Below, in pieces: positions 35,626 through 44,500 of a DNA stretch of 64,000 bases. The stretch spans positions 8,034,328 to 8,098,327 of the forward strand of contig NC_017030.1 in assembly GCF_000255295.1 (NCBI RefSeq), written 5' to 3'. The position numbers and the translations under genes are program-made. How positions within the stretch are numbered: the stretch's first letter is position 1; every line of letters begins with the position of its first letter. This DNA comes from Corallococcus coralloides DSM 2259 (GTDB lineage: Bacteria > Myxococcota > Myxococcia > Myxococcales > Myxococcaceae). The notes under the pieces were generated by a model. It worked only from the letters and a program-made list of their open reading frames with translations. It was not told where the DNA came from and ran no database searches.

Positions 35626-35645
35626 ACGCAGCGGACATGGTAACT

Positions 35646-35721
35646 ACTGAGAATTGCTGGACATCCCATTCCGGCGCTGTGAAATGACTCTCAGATTGAT
35701 AGAGATGCACCTCAGACTGAG
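35646..35721. promoter_or_regulatory. CTCAG-dyad candidate activator sites
   Basis: CTCAGACTGAG (35711-35721) is a perfect 5-bp-arm dyad. CTCAGATTGA (35690-35699) lies exactly 21 bp away, and a third CTCAG occurs on the opposite strand at about 35646-35652. Relative to the dioxygenase start predicted by the sigma-54 motif they fall at roughly -47, -95 and -117, where enhancer sites for XylR-type activators are expected. They also lie directly upstream of the activator's own gene, so autoregulation is possible. Confidence 0.5.
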
Positions 35722-35739
35722 ACACCTGGGAGAGACGTC

Positions 35740-37380
35740 GTGGCGGGTCTGGAAGGTTTGGACTTGAAGGAGCTCCTGGCGTTCGAGCCGAAGGGCGGAG
35801 TCATCCGCTTCGCCGGCCAGCGGGCGCTGTTGATGGACCCGGTGACGCTGGGGCTCCTGCGCAAGGAGCTCATCGGGATGCTGGGGATGACGGCCGCGCG
35901 CGGCATCTTCACGCGGCTGGGCTACGCGCACGGCTGGCGCACGGCGGAGGCGATGAAGACCGCGGTGCCGTGGAAGGACGAAGCGGAGTGGCGCCGCTCG
36001 GGCGGCCGGCTGCACACGCTGATGGGCCAGGTGCGCGTGGAGCGCATCGAGCGCACGGCCCAGGACGGCCCGGAGCCCTTCGCGGAAGCGCAGTGGAGCG
36101 ACTCCTATGAGGCCGAGCAGCACCTGCTCCACCTGGGCCAGGCGGAGGAGCCCGTGTGCTGGAGCCTCACCGGCTTCGCGTCCGGCTACCTGAGCTACTG
36201 CAACGGCAAGCAGATTTACTGCGCGGAGCTCAAGTGCGTGGGCAAGGGCGACGCGTTCTGCCACATCGTGGGCCGCCCGGAGGCGGAGTGGAGCACCGAG
36301 TGCACGGAGTTCCTGCGCTTCTATGAGACGCAGTGCATGGAGGGCGTGCTCGGGCAGGTGACGGAAGCCCTGCGGCAGGCGGAGCGCAAGCTGCGCGCGA
36401 AGCGCCAGTCGCTGGCGCGCGTGTCCGGCGTGACGGAGGACCCCACGGGCATGGTGGCCCGCTCGGAGGCCATGCAGCGCGTGCTCAACCTGGCGCGGCG
36501 CTCAGCCAAGGTGGACACCACGGTGCTCGTCACCGGCGAGAGCGGCGTGGGCAAGGAGCGCATCGCCCGGCTCATCCATGACGAGTCCGGCCGCTCGCAC
36601 AAGGCCTTCATCGCCGTGAACTGCGCCGCGGTGACGGAGAGCCTCCTGGAGAGCGAGCTGTTCGGCCACGCGAAGGGCGCCTTCACCGGCGCCACGCACG
36701 ACCGGCCCGGCCTCTTCGAGGCGGCGCACGGAGGCACCCTCTTCCTGGACGAAGTGGGCGAAGTGCCTCCCGCCATGCAGGCCAAGCTGCTGCGCGCCCT
36801 CCAGGAGAGAGAAGTGCGCCGCGTGGGAGAGAACACCAGCCGCAAGGTGGACGTGCGCGTGGTGGCCGCCACCAACCGCGAGCTGTCCGAGGAGGTCCGC
36901 CTGGGCCGCTTCCGCCAGGACCTCTTCTACCGGCTGCGCGTCATCGAGCTGCGCATCCCGCCCCTGCGCGAGCGCCGCGAGGACATCCTGCCCCTGGCGC
37001 GCCTGCTGCTGGCGGAGACCGGCGAGAGGCTGGGCCGCCGCGTGAATGGCCTGTCCCCGGACGCGGCGGATCAGCTGCTGCGCTACCCCTGGCCGGGCAA
37101 CGTGCGCGAATTGGGCAACGCCGTCGAGCGCGCGGTGGCGCTATGCGAAGGCCCGCGCCTGGAGCGCGACGATTTGCCGGAAGAGGTGCGCGCCGCGCCG
37201 CCCAGCCTGGTCCCCAGCGGCAACCCGCGCCGGCTGGAGGACATGGAGAAGGAGTACATCCTCGCGGTGCTGGCGCAGAACGGCGGCAACCGCTCACGCA
37301 CCGCGGAGCAGTTGGACATCGGGGTGGCCACGCTCTACCGGAAGCTCAAGCAGTACGGCCACCCGGAAGCCGCGCACTGA
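35740..37380 (+). CDS. XylR/DmpR-type sigma-54 activator with V4R sensor
   Basis: A 546-residue regulator with no receiver domain. Residues about 10-110 are a XylR-N domain (FEPKGGVIRFAGQRALLM, TRLGYAHGWRTAEAM). Residues about 130-195 are a V4R domain (EPVCWSLTGFASGYLSYCNG, then CAELKCVGKGDAFC) with the Cys cluster typical of this sensor. A helical linker follows, then AAA+ with Walker A GESGVGKE (266-273) and GAFTGA (313-318), and a Fis-type HTH (about 505-546). XylR and DmpR bind aromatic effectors directly through this N-terminal module, so a small hydrophobic ligand is likely. The start is GTG 35740, with GGGAGA upstream. Its likely target is the divergent dioxygenase-yceI operon; this is inferred. 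Confidence 0.93.
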   Translation: MAGLEGLDLKELLAFEPKGGVIRFAGQRALLMDPVTLGLLRKELIGMLGMTAARGIFTRLGYAHGWRTAEAMKTAVPWKDEAEWRRSGGRLHTLMGQVRVERIERTAQDGPEPFAEAQWSDSYEAEQHLLHLGQAEEPVCWSLTGFASGYLSYCNGKQIYCAELKCVGKGDAFCHIVGRPEAEWSTECTEFLRFYETQCMEGVLGQVTEALRQAERKLRAKRQSLARVSGVTEDPTGMVARSEAMQRVLNLARRSAKVDTTVLVTGESGVGKERIARLIHDESGRSHKAFIAVNCAAVTESLLESELFGHAKGAFTGATHDRPGLFEAAHGGTLFLDEVGEVPPAMQAKLLRALQEREVRRVGENTSRKVDVRVVAATNRELSEEVRLGRFRQDLFYRLRVIELRIPPLRERREDILPLARLLLAETGERLGRRVNGLSPDAADQLLRYPWPGNVRELGNAVERAVALCEGPRLERDDLPEEVRAAPPSLVPSGNPRRLEDMEKEYILAVLAQNGGNRSRTAEQLDIGVATLYRKLKQYGHPEAAH

Positions 37381-37381
37381 T

Positions 37382-38113
37382 TCAGTTGAGGTACTGGTCG
37401 CGGTCCGGCGGGCGGTTGCGGTCCACCACGCGCAGGTGCTTGGAGCGGTCGCGCAGCTGCCGCTGCAGGCGCCAGTGCTGCAGCTGGAGCATCAGCCGCT
37501 TGGGGCTCGCGCCGCGCACGTACACGAACACCAGCACCAGGCCGAAGATCTCCGGCGCCACCGCGCGCCAGGAGCCCGCGGTCAGCATGTTCAGCACCGT
37601 GAAGCCCGCGCCAATGGCCGCGAACCAGTTGCCCGTCAGCGGGATGCCCCAGAAGTTCGTCTGCCCCTTGCCGATGACGAGCCCGTAGGCCACCCACATC
37701 ACCGCCGTCATCACGGAGCCGCCCGCGTAGACGCTCATGGGCATCACCAGGGCCAGCGCCGTGGTGATGAGGCCCGCGACGAACGGGATGCCCACCGCGA
37801 CCAGCAACAGCCGCTTGCCGCCCCAGGTGGACTCCAGGAAGCCACCGATGGACCAGATGATGAGGCCGCCGAAGAGGATGCCCAGCGGGCCCGTGGCCAC
37901 GAAGGCGTAGGTGACGAGCTCCCAGACGCGGAAGCGCAGAATCACGTCCGCCGGGTTGAGCAGCAGCAGCCCGCCCTGCCCGCGTGAGGTCGCCAGGAAC
38001 AGGGCGGAGATGCCCACGAACGCAATCGCCAACTTGGCGGCCATCGAATCCAGGCTCGGGAACATGTCGCCGAAACCGCCGCCGCCTCGATTGTAGCCCC
38101 GCATGGGTCGCAT
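37382..38113 (-). CDS. Rhomboid-like membrane protein, probably inactive
   Basis: A 243-residue protein with about six transmembrane helices (residues 25-195), a Gly/Arg-rich N terminus (YNRGGGGFGDMFP) and a charged C-terminal tail. RFRVWELVTYAFV and the helix order resemble rhomboid proteases. The catalytic motifs do not fit: the Ser helix reads YAGGSVMTAV instead of GxSG, and no His is apparent in the last helices. It is therefore better regarded as a pseudo-protease or a related fold. The start may be either of two near ATGs (38113, 38104). The stop abuts that of the convergent activator gene. I am not sure of the family. Confidence 0.6.
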   Translation of the reverse strand: MRPMRGYNRGGGGFGDMFPSLDSMAAKLAIAFVGISALFLATSRGQGGLLLLNPADVILRFRVWELVTYAFVATGPLGILFGGLIIWSIGGFLESTWGGKRLLLVAVGIPFVAGLITTALALVMPMSVYAGGSVMTAVMWVAYGLVIGKGQTNFWGIPLTGNWFAAIGAGFTVLNMLTAGSWRAVAPEIFGLVLVFVYVRGASPKRLMLQLQHWRLQRQLRDRSKHLRVVDRNRPPDRDQYLN

Positions 38114-38172
38114 AGATGCCCAAAGGTGGTGGAAGCCCGCCCGGTCCGCAACCCCAAATCCAGAAACGATGA

Positions 38173-38211
38173 AGGGCGCCCCGCCCTGGTGTCACCAGGG
38201 AGAAGCGCCCT
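38173..38211 (-). terminator. Nested hairpin after the 65-residue gene
   Basis: Two nested stems: outer AGGGCGC (38173-38179) with GCGCCCT (38205-38211), inner CCCTGGT (38184-38190) with ACCAGGG (38194-38200). It lies 33 bp beyond the stop of the minus-strand small gene and before the rhomboid-like gene. No clear U-tract follows. Confidence 0.55.
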
Positions 38212-38243
38212 CGCATCCCACGCCTTCGCTGTACCTGCCGGGC

Positions 38244-38441
38244 TTACGTCTTGTGGCGGTAGAAGAGCGTGATGGTCAGACAGTGAAACTCCTTGTCCGA
38301 GGACTGCGTGACGATCTTGTCCACGACCTCCACGGAGGAGTTCTCCTTCAGCCACTTGGTGATGTTCTCGCCCATGTTCTCGCGATCGCGCGCGAGCGTG
38401 GTGGAGAACACCTTGACGCCCGTGAAGCTGATAACGCCCAT
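38244..38441 (-). CDS. Small conserved-looking protein, 65 residues
   Basis: A 65-residue protein, slightly basic, with strand-helix-strand character: VISFTGVKVFSTTLA, a helix RENMGENITKWLKEN, then EVVDKIVTQSSDKEFHCLT and a strand ITLFYRHKT. No signal or membrane segment is seen. It has a strong ribosome site (GAGGGTTGGA) before the ATG. Composition is less GC-biased than neighbours, and an AT-rich tract (38461-38478) just upstream probably contains its promoter. I do not recognise a named family, although the compact fold suggests a real gene. No functional clue comes from neighbours. Confidence 0.72.
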   Translation of the reverse strand: MGVISFTGVKVFSTTLARDRENMGENITKWLKENSSVEVVDKIVTQSSDKEFHCLTITLFYRHKT

Positions 38442-38630
38442 TCCAACCCTCGTGTCACCAGAGATTACAAATGTTTACCCCGAGTCGGGGGCGCCATCAA
38501 GAAACGGGCCCGACAATCCGGCCCGGGAGCCGCTTCCCGCCCCCGCGGGAGTCCATCGGGAGGCGGGGGCCTGCCCACCGTCCACCCGCCGACAGTGCGG
38601 CGGAGGGGGTGGGCGCCCGGCCCCGGCCCT

Positions 38631-38894
38631 TCAGCGACCGGCGGCGGCGCGCCGGGCCTGACAGGTGACTTCGTCCTTGCAGGCGGGACCGATGCCCTCC
38701 GGGTGGGCCGTCAGGGGCGTCTTGTCGCTCTCCTCCACACCGCACACCACGCAGCGGCGCTTGCGGTTGCGGCGCTCGGCACGGCGCTGCTCGGCGATGG
38801 CCTTGGCCCGCTCGCGGGCCGTCTTCGCGTCCACCTCGTTGCTCATCTCACCACGTCCCGTCCGGATGTCGTCTGCCCCGTACCCCAACGCCAC
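38631..38894 (-). CDS. Small Cys-rich protein downstream of thiolase
   Basis: An 87-residue protein. The N-terminal half is helical and Arg/Ala/Glu rich (ARERAKAIAEQRRAERRNRKRR). The C-terminal half has CVVCGVEESD, then CKDEVTC, a four-Cys arrangement suited to one zinc ion. GTG 38894 is taken as start because TAGGAG stands 7-8 bases upstream, overlapping the thiolase stop; ATG 38846 (MSNEVDAK, with GGTGAG) is a reasonable alternative. It follows the thiolase gene by 9 bp and is probably cotranscribed. The function is unknown; nucleic-acid or protein binding is possible. Confidence 0.6.
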   Translation of the reverse strand: MALGYGADDIRTGRGEMSNEVDAKTARERAKAIAEQRRAERRNRKRRCVVCGVEESDKTPLTAHPEGIGPACKDEVTCQARRAAAGR

Positions 38895-38903
38895 GGTGCG
38901 CTC

Positions 38904-40100
38904 CTAGAGCGCCTCGACCAGCACGGCGATGCCCTGGCCGCCACCAATGCAGGCGGACCCGATACCATAGCGGGCGCCCCGGCGCTTCAGCTCGTACGCC
39001 AGCGACATGGTGATGCGGGCCCCGGAGGCGCCCAGCGGGTGGCCCACGGCGATGGCGCCGCCGTTGACGTTGGTGGCGTCGCGTGGCAGGCCCAGGTCCT
39101 TCTCCACCGCCAGGTACTGGGGCGCGAAGGCCTCGTTGACCTCGAAGAGGTCCACGTCCGTCAGCTTCGCGTCCGCGCGCTTGAGCAGGTTGCGGATGGC
39201 CGGCGCGGGGCCAATGCCCATGATGCGCGGGTCGCAGCCGGCGATGCCCCAGTTGACGAGCCGCGCCATGGGCTTGAGGCCGTGCTTCTCCACGAACCCG
39301 CGCGTGGCCATGACCATGGAGCCCGCGCCGTCGCAGATGCCGCTGGCCGCGCCCGCGTGCACCACGCCGTCCTTCTTGAACACCTTGGGCAGCTTGCGCA
39401 GCCCCTCCACCGTGGTCTCCGGACGGTTGTGCTCGTCCTTCGAAACCACCGTGTCGCCCTTCTTGCCCTTGAGCGTCACCGGCGCGATTTCATCCGCCAG
39501 CCGGCCCGCCTCCTGCGCCGCGGCGAAGCGCTTCTGGGTGAGGACCGCGTACTGGTCCACGTCGTCCTGGCTGATGCTGTAGTCCACCGCCAGCTGCTCG
39601 GCGGTGAGCGCCATGGCGTTGCCCGTGTAGCTGTCCGTGAGGGCCGTCCAGAGCATGTCCTCCAGGCCGCCCTTGCCCAGGGGGAGGCCCCAGCGCGCGC
39701 CGCGGATGACGTGGGGCGCCTGGCTCATGGACTCCGTGCCGCCCGCGAGGACGGCCTCCGCGCCGCCCGTCAGCATCATCTCCGCGGCCGTGACGAAGGC
39801 CTGGAAGCCGGAGCCGCACAGCCGGTTGACGCCCAGCGCGGGCACCGGCACCGGCACGCCCGTGCGCAGTCCCACATGGCGCGGCAGGTAGATGGCGTCC
39901 GAGCTCGTCTGGACGACGTTGCCGTAGACGACATGCTCGATGAGCTCCGGGGAGACGCCCGCCTGGGCCAGGGCCGCCTTCGCGGACTCCACGGCCAGGT
40001 CGGTGGCGCTCAGGTCCTTGAGGCTGCCGCCGTAGGTACCAAACGGGGTGCGCTTGCCGGACAGGAAGTAGATTTCTTCGTTCTTGGACACGCTCTTCAT
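38904..40100 (-). CDS. Acetyl-CoA acetyltransferase (thiolase)
   Basis: A 398-residue thiolase that condenses two acetyl-CoA to acetoacetyl-CoA or runs the reverse reaction. All catalytic residues are seen: C95 (VNRLCGSGFQ), H354 (GHPLGASGAR) and C384 (CIGGGQG). The length and NGGAIAVGHP motif fit the biosynthetic/degradative type II thiolases (AtoB/PhaA/ThlA). The start is ATG 40100 with GGGAGACG upstream; the longer open frame begins in non-coding sequence. In myxobacteria such enzymes feed the mevalonate and isovaleryl routes, but the neighbours here do not show which pathway it serves. Confidence 0.93.
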   Translation of the reverse strand: MKSVSKNEEIYFLSGKRTPFGTYGGSLKDLSATDLAVESAKAALAQAGVSPELIEHVVYGNVVQTSSDAIYLPRHVGLRTGVPVPVPALGVNRLCGSGFQAFVTAAEMMLTGGAEAVLAGGTESMSQAPHVIRGARWGLPLGKGGLEDMLWTALTDSYTGNAMALTAEQLAVDYSISQDDVDQYAVLTQKRFAAAQEAGRLADEIAPVTLKGKKGDTVVSKDEHNRPETTVEGLRKLPKVFKKDGVVHAGAASGICDGAGSMVMATRGFVEKHGLKPMARLVNWGIAGCDPRIMGIGPAPAIRNLLKRADAKLTDVDLFEVNEAFAPQYLAVEKDLGLPRDATNVNGGAIAVGHPLGASGARITMSLAYELKRRGARYGIGSACIGGGQGIAVLVEAL

Positions 40101-40174
40101 GGTGCTCGTCTCCCTACTCTTCCGGGGCGCGCGGTGCACGCACGACGTGACGTGGAAAAGCGTCCAGGGGGCCG

Positions 40175-40825
40175 TCAGCCCGCGCGCCGTCCCAGGAAGG
40201 CGCTGGCGACGATGGCAAGCGCGATGGCCGTCCACAACAGTCCCTGGAGGTTCTGGCGGCGGATTTCCTTGCGCCCCAGGCCCTGGTACCAGGCCCTGGC
40301 TGCCTGGACCCGCCCCTCCCAGGTGAAGCCCTCCGGCCCCGCCGGTTCCAACCCCTCGAGTCGTCGCACATGCGCGCGCAACAGGCGCTCCGGTGCGGCG
40401 TCCTCCAGCGACCCGGAGCGGTAGCCGGGCACGTCCAGCGCGGGGCGGCGGTAGCTGGCCGTCACCACGAAGCCCCCGGAAGCCAGGGGGGTGAGCAGGT
40501 AGAGCCGGGGCAACAGGTCGCTGCCCTCGTGGAGGGTGGCGAAGACGCGCTCGCCCGGGTGCGCCCAGTCGTAGGAGCGGGTGGCCTTCTGGAGGAGCGG
40601 CTTCTCCTCGTGGCTGCCCAGGGGCGTGAAGCCCAGCGCCTGGAGCTGCCCCGCCAGGGGGCCCAGGGACTCCGGCAGGTCCATCTGGTCCGCGGGGGCC
40701 TCCGGCTCCACCCGGACGGTGTGGGGGAAGAGGTAGAGCAGCGCGCGCCAGAAGTTGAGGAACAGGAGCACGCCGGCCAGCACCAGCCCGGCGACGGCCA
40801 CCCCCAGCTGCCCGAGCACGTTCAC
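40175..40825 (-). CDS. Membrane protein of unknown function
   Basis: A 216-residue protein with an N-terminal helix (LGQLGVAVAGLVLAGVLLFLN) and a C-terminal helix (GLLWTAIALAIVASAFLG), so two anchors flank a soluble domain of about 150 residues (FTPLGSHEEKPLLQ, YDWAHPGERVFATLHEG, LYLLTPLASGGFVVTASYRRP). GTG 40825 overlaps the stop of the upstream isomerase gene (GTGA), which indicates translational coupling. I cannot name a family. The upstream 109-residue part of the longer frame is a shadow of the isomerase gene. Confidence 0.68.
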   Translation of the reverse strand: MNVLGQLGVAVAGLVLAGVLLFLNFWRALLYLFPHTVRVEPEAPADQMDLPESLGPLAGQLQALGFTPLGSHEEKPLLQKATRSYDWAHPGERVFATLHEGSDLLPRLYLLTPLASGGFVVTASYRRPALDVPGYRSGSLEDAAPERLLRAHVRRLEGLEPAGPEGFTWEGRVQAARAWYQGLGRKEIRRQNLQGLLWTAIALAIVASAFLGRRAG

Positions 40826-41499
40826 GGGCGGGGCTTTCCGCCCTGGCGCCGGTCCGCGGTGGCGGGCAGGTGCTGCCACTTCGCCAGGTCCGCGGGGGTG
40901 AGCGGGTCGCGGCCCTCCAGGAAGCGCTCCAGGTGGCCCAGCGAGTCCACGCCCCAGAACATCTCGTCGTCCACCAGCACGGACGGCACGCCGAAGGCCC
41001 CCTGGGCGAGCGCGGCCTCCGTGTTCTTGCGCAGGCGGTCCTTCACCTCCGGCAGCTGGGCCCGCTCGAGCAGCGCCCGCGCGTCGAAGCCCGCCTCCGT
41101 CAGCACCGCGCCCACCTGCTCCGGCGTCTCGATGCCCCGGCCCTGGCCCCACGCGGCCGAGTAGAGCGCGGTGGTGAGCCGCGTGCGCTCCGCCACGTCG
41201 TCCACCGCCGCCGTCACGCGCAGGGACAACAGCGGGTTGAACGGGTGCGAGGGCGGCAGGGTGAAGGGCGCGCCCTGCTCATGCGCGATGCGGAACGTCT
41301 GCTTGAAGACGTAGACGCGCTTGGCGGGAATCTCCGCCGGGCCCACGGAGCCCACGGCGTTGAGCAGCCCCGCGAGCAGCACCGGCACGGGCTCCAGCTC
41401 CCGGCCGTGCTTCTGCGCGATGGCGGGCATGCGCAGCCAGGCGAGGTAGGCGTACGGGGACAGGTAGTCCAGGCAGAAGCGCAGGGGGGAGGAGGCCAT
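40822..41499 (-). CDS. DsbA-fold 2-hydroxychromene-2-carboxylate isomerase-like protein
   Basis: A 225-residue thioredoxin-fold protein with the family opening FCLDYLSPYAYLAWLRM, where SPY replaces the CxxC of true disulfide oxidases, and the cis-Pro motif FGVPSVLVDDEMFWG near the C terminus. This is the HCCA-isomerase/kappa-class glutathione transferase group; members use glutathione as cofactor. The real substrate need not be naphthalene-derived, as these proteins are common in organisms without that pathway. It is coupled by a 4-bp overlap to the membrane-protein gene that follows. Confidence 0.88.
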   Translation of the reverse strand: MASSPLRFCLDYLSPYAYLAWLRMPAIAQKHGRELEPVPVLLAGLLNAVGSVGPAEIPAKRVYVFKQTFRIAHEQGAPFTLPPSHPFNPLLSLRVTAAVDDVAERTRLTTALYSAAWGQGRGIETPEQVGAVLTEAGFDARALLERAQLPEVKDRLRKNTEAALAQGAFGVPSVLVDDEMFWGVDSLGHLERFLEGRDPLTPADLAKWQHLPATADRRQGGKPRP

Positions 41500-41526
41500 G
41501 GGCCCATCCTAAGCACGACCCGGCCG

Positions 41527-44500
41527 TCAGGCGCTCTGCTTCACGTCCTCGTGCTGGCGCGACAGCGGGCCGCGCAGCGACTGGGCCAGCTGCTGGAGAT
41601 GGGTGGCCCGGGCGGTGGTGAAGGCCCGCTCGGCGATCTCCAGCTCCCGCAACGCCTCTTCCGGCGTGCCGTGCCGCTCCGCGTGCTGCATGTACACGAG
41701 GCCCATCTGGAGCACGTTGCCCGTGGACTCCGCCAGCAGGCGCGCGTGGCGCAGGTGCGCGTCCCCCTCCTCCTGGGACACCAGCGGCGCCAGGGCGCGG
41801 CGGGCCAGGATTTCGTCCCAGGGGTTGGCGAAGCGGGGGTCCAGCGCGCGCTCCAGCGCGGCCTCGGCGGCGGCGAGCGCGGCGGGCAGCCGGCCCTGCT
41901 CCCGCTCGAAGCGCGACTGGTACACGCGCACCAGCGTCTCCATGCGCAGGCCGCCCATCCGCGCGGCCTCCAGGGCGCGGGGCAGCGACTCGCGCGCGGC
42001 GGCCGCGTCCTCGAAGAGCACGTCGCGGCACGCCTGGTACACCTGCACGTGCGCGCGCAGCCAGCGGTCCTCGGGCAGCACGCGCGAGAGCGCCTCGCCG
42101 CGCGACACCACCGCGGCGACGAGCTCGTGCTCGCCGCGCTCCAGGTAGTACGGCGGCGTGAAGAGGGCCAGGTTGCGCTCCATCAACCGGGGACTGCCCA
42201 GCCGCCGCACGAGCTCCGTCTTCTGCGCGAGCGCGGACGCGAACGCGGCGCCGTCGCCGGTGAAGGCCGCGCGCGCCACCTGCGCGAAGAGGTGGTAGGC
42301 GCGCACGTCGGTGAAGCCCTGGCCTTCCGCCAGGAGCAGCCCGTCCTTCAGCAGCGCTTCATCCAGCGGCTCGCCGCGCAGGGCCAGGTTCACGTTGAGC
42401 AGGTAGCCGCCCATGCCCAGCGCCCACGCCAGCCGCCGCGGCGGACGCCCCACCGCGTCGCGGAACGCGTGCAGCCGCTGCACCTGCTTGCGCTGCTCGG
42501 CCACCCCGCCCGCCCAGTGGCCGGTGTACGCGCACAGCGTCGAGCGCGCCACGGACAGGCCCGCCCGGTACGGCGAGTCCTCCGGGTGCTCGGCGGCCAC
42601 GCGCGCGATGAGCGCCTCCAGTTCCTCCGTGCGCCCCAGGATGGCCAGCGCCATGCCCTGGAGGATCTGCAGCTCCGAGCGCTTCCAGAAGACGTCCACC
42701 GGCGTCATCCGCACGCCCGCCGACACCTCGCGGAAGAGCGGGATGAGCAGCTCCTCGCGCTCCGCGGGCGTGGCCACGCGCGCGGACTCCAGCCGGGAGA
42801 GCGCCTCGCGCCGGCCGGCCTCCACGTCCACCGTGGCCGCCCAGTGCGCGAAGAGCCGCTCCGCGTACGCCACCGACGTCGGCGGGTCGCTGGAGTAGCC
42901 CACCTCCACCAGCGACACCCACGTGCGCAACAGCTGCTCCGAGCGGCCCGGGTAGTCCGGCGCGGATTCCAGGAGCCCCGCCGCTTCCTTCAGGAGCAGC
43001 GTGGCCTCCAGCAGCGCCTCCGCCTCGATGGCGGCCTGGCCCGCCTCCAGCAGCGGCTGGATGGCCTCCGCGGGCGCGTCCGAGCGCGAGAAGTGCCAGC
43101 CCACCGCGCGCACCACGCCCGAGCGCCCCGAGGGCAGCGCCTGGAGCGTGCGCGCCACCTGGCCGTGGTACGTCCGGCGCGCTGGCTCCGGCGTGCTGTC
43201 GTAGACGGCCTGGTGCACGGTGTCGTGCGTGAAGACGTAGCGGCCCTCCACGTCCTGGAGGAACTGCCGCTCCACGATGCCGTCCAGCACGGCGAACAGC
43301 TCCGCCTCCGGCAGTCCGGACAGCGCGCGGAGCAGCGGCAGGTCCAGCATGCGGCCCGCGGGCGCCAGCTTGCGCAAGAGCGACACCTGCTCCGGCGGCG
43401 CGTTGGCCAGGCGCACCAGCACCGCCTCCTGGATGCTCGCGGGAAGCCTGCGCGTGCCCAGCCCTTCTTCCGCCTCCCACCGTCCGCCCACGCGCCGCAG
43501 CGCCCCCGCCTCCACCAGCATGCGCAGGCATTCCGTGGCGAAGAAGGCGTTGCCGCCGGTCGTCGCGTGCAGCCGCGGCACGAAGCCCTCCGGCATCTCC
43601 AGCCCCGGCAGCACCAGCTCCACCAGCTTGGCCACGTGCTCGGCGGAGAGGGGCTCCAGGTCCATGCGGGACGTGAGCTTCTCGTCCACCGTCTGGAACG
43701 CGAGGCTCAGGCGTGACAGCTCCTGCGAGCGGAACGTGCCCACCACCATGCCGCGCGTGCCGTGCAGCGCGCGGATGACCACGTTGAGCGCCTCCAGCGA
43801 CGCGCTGTCCGCCCACTGCAGGTCCTCCAGGCACAGCACGAAGGACTGCCGCTCGCCGAGCGTGCGCGTCCACTCCGTCAGCGCCTCGAAGAAGGCCGCC
43901 TTCTCGTCGGAGCCGTCGCGCGGCAGCTGCTCGTCCTGGTCGCCCTCCAGCACCTCTGGCGACAGCAGGCGCGCGAGCGGAGCCTTCACCCGCTCCATCA
44001 GGTCCGCGGGCGTGTGCGGCACCAGGCAGCGCAGGGACTGCGCCACCGGCGCCAGCGGGGACAATCCCTCCGCGCGGCACTGGCCCCGGCCGAAGGGCAG
44101 CTCCGCCAGCTTCGCCTGGAGCTCGAACTCCTGGAGCAGCCGCGTCTTGCCCACGCCCGCGGGACCGCCCACCAGCATCGCGCGCGACTGGCCCCAGTCG
44201 GCTTCCGCCAGGCCGTTCATCAGCCCTTCCAGCTCCGCCTCGCGCCCCACCACCTCCGGCACGTGCAGGTAGCTGGCGCGCGCGGACAGCGGCTCCTCGG
44301 GGACGGGCTCGCCGCTGGCGTGGCAGAGCGCCTCCAAGAGCTCGCCCGCGTCCTGGAAGCGCTCGCGCGGATCCTTCGCCATCAACAGGAGGATGATCTC
44401 CTCCAGCTGCGGATCCACCGGGCACAGCGTGGACGGGCGCGGCGGCGGGCGCGTCAGGTGATCCGCCAGCAGCACCGCGGGGCTATTGCGCTTGAAGGGC

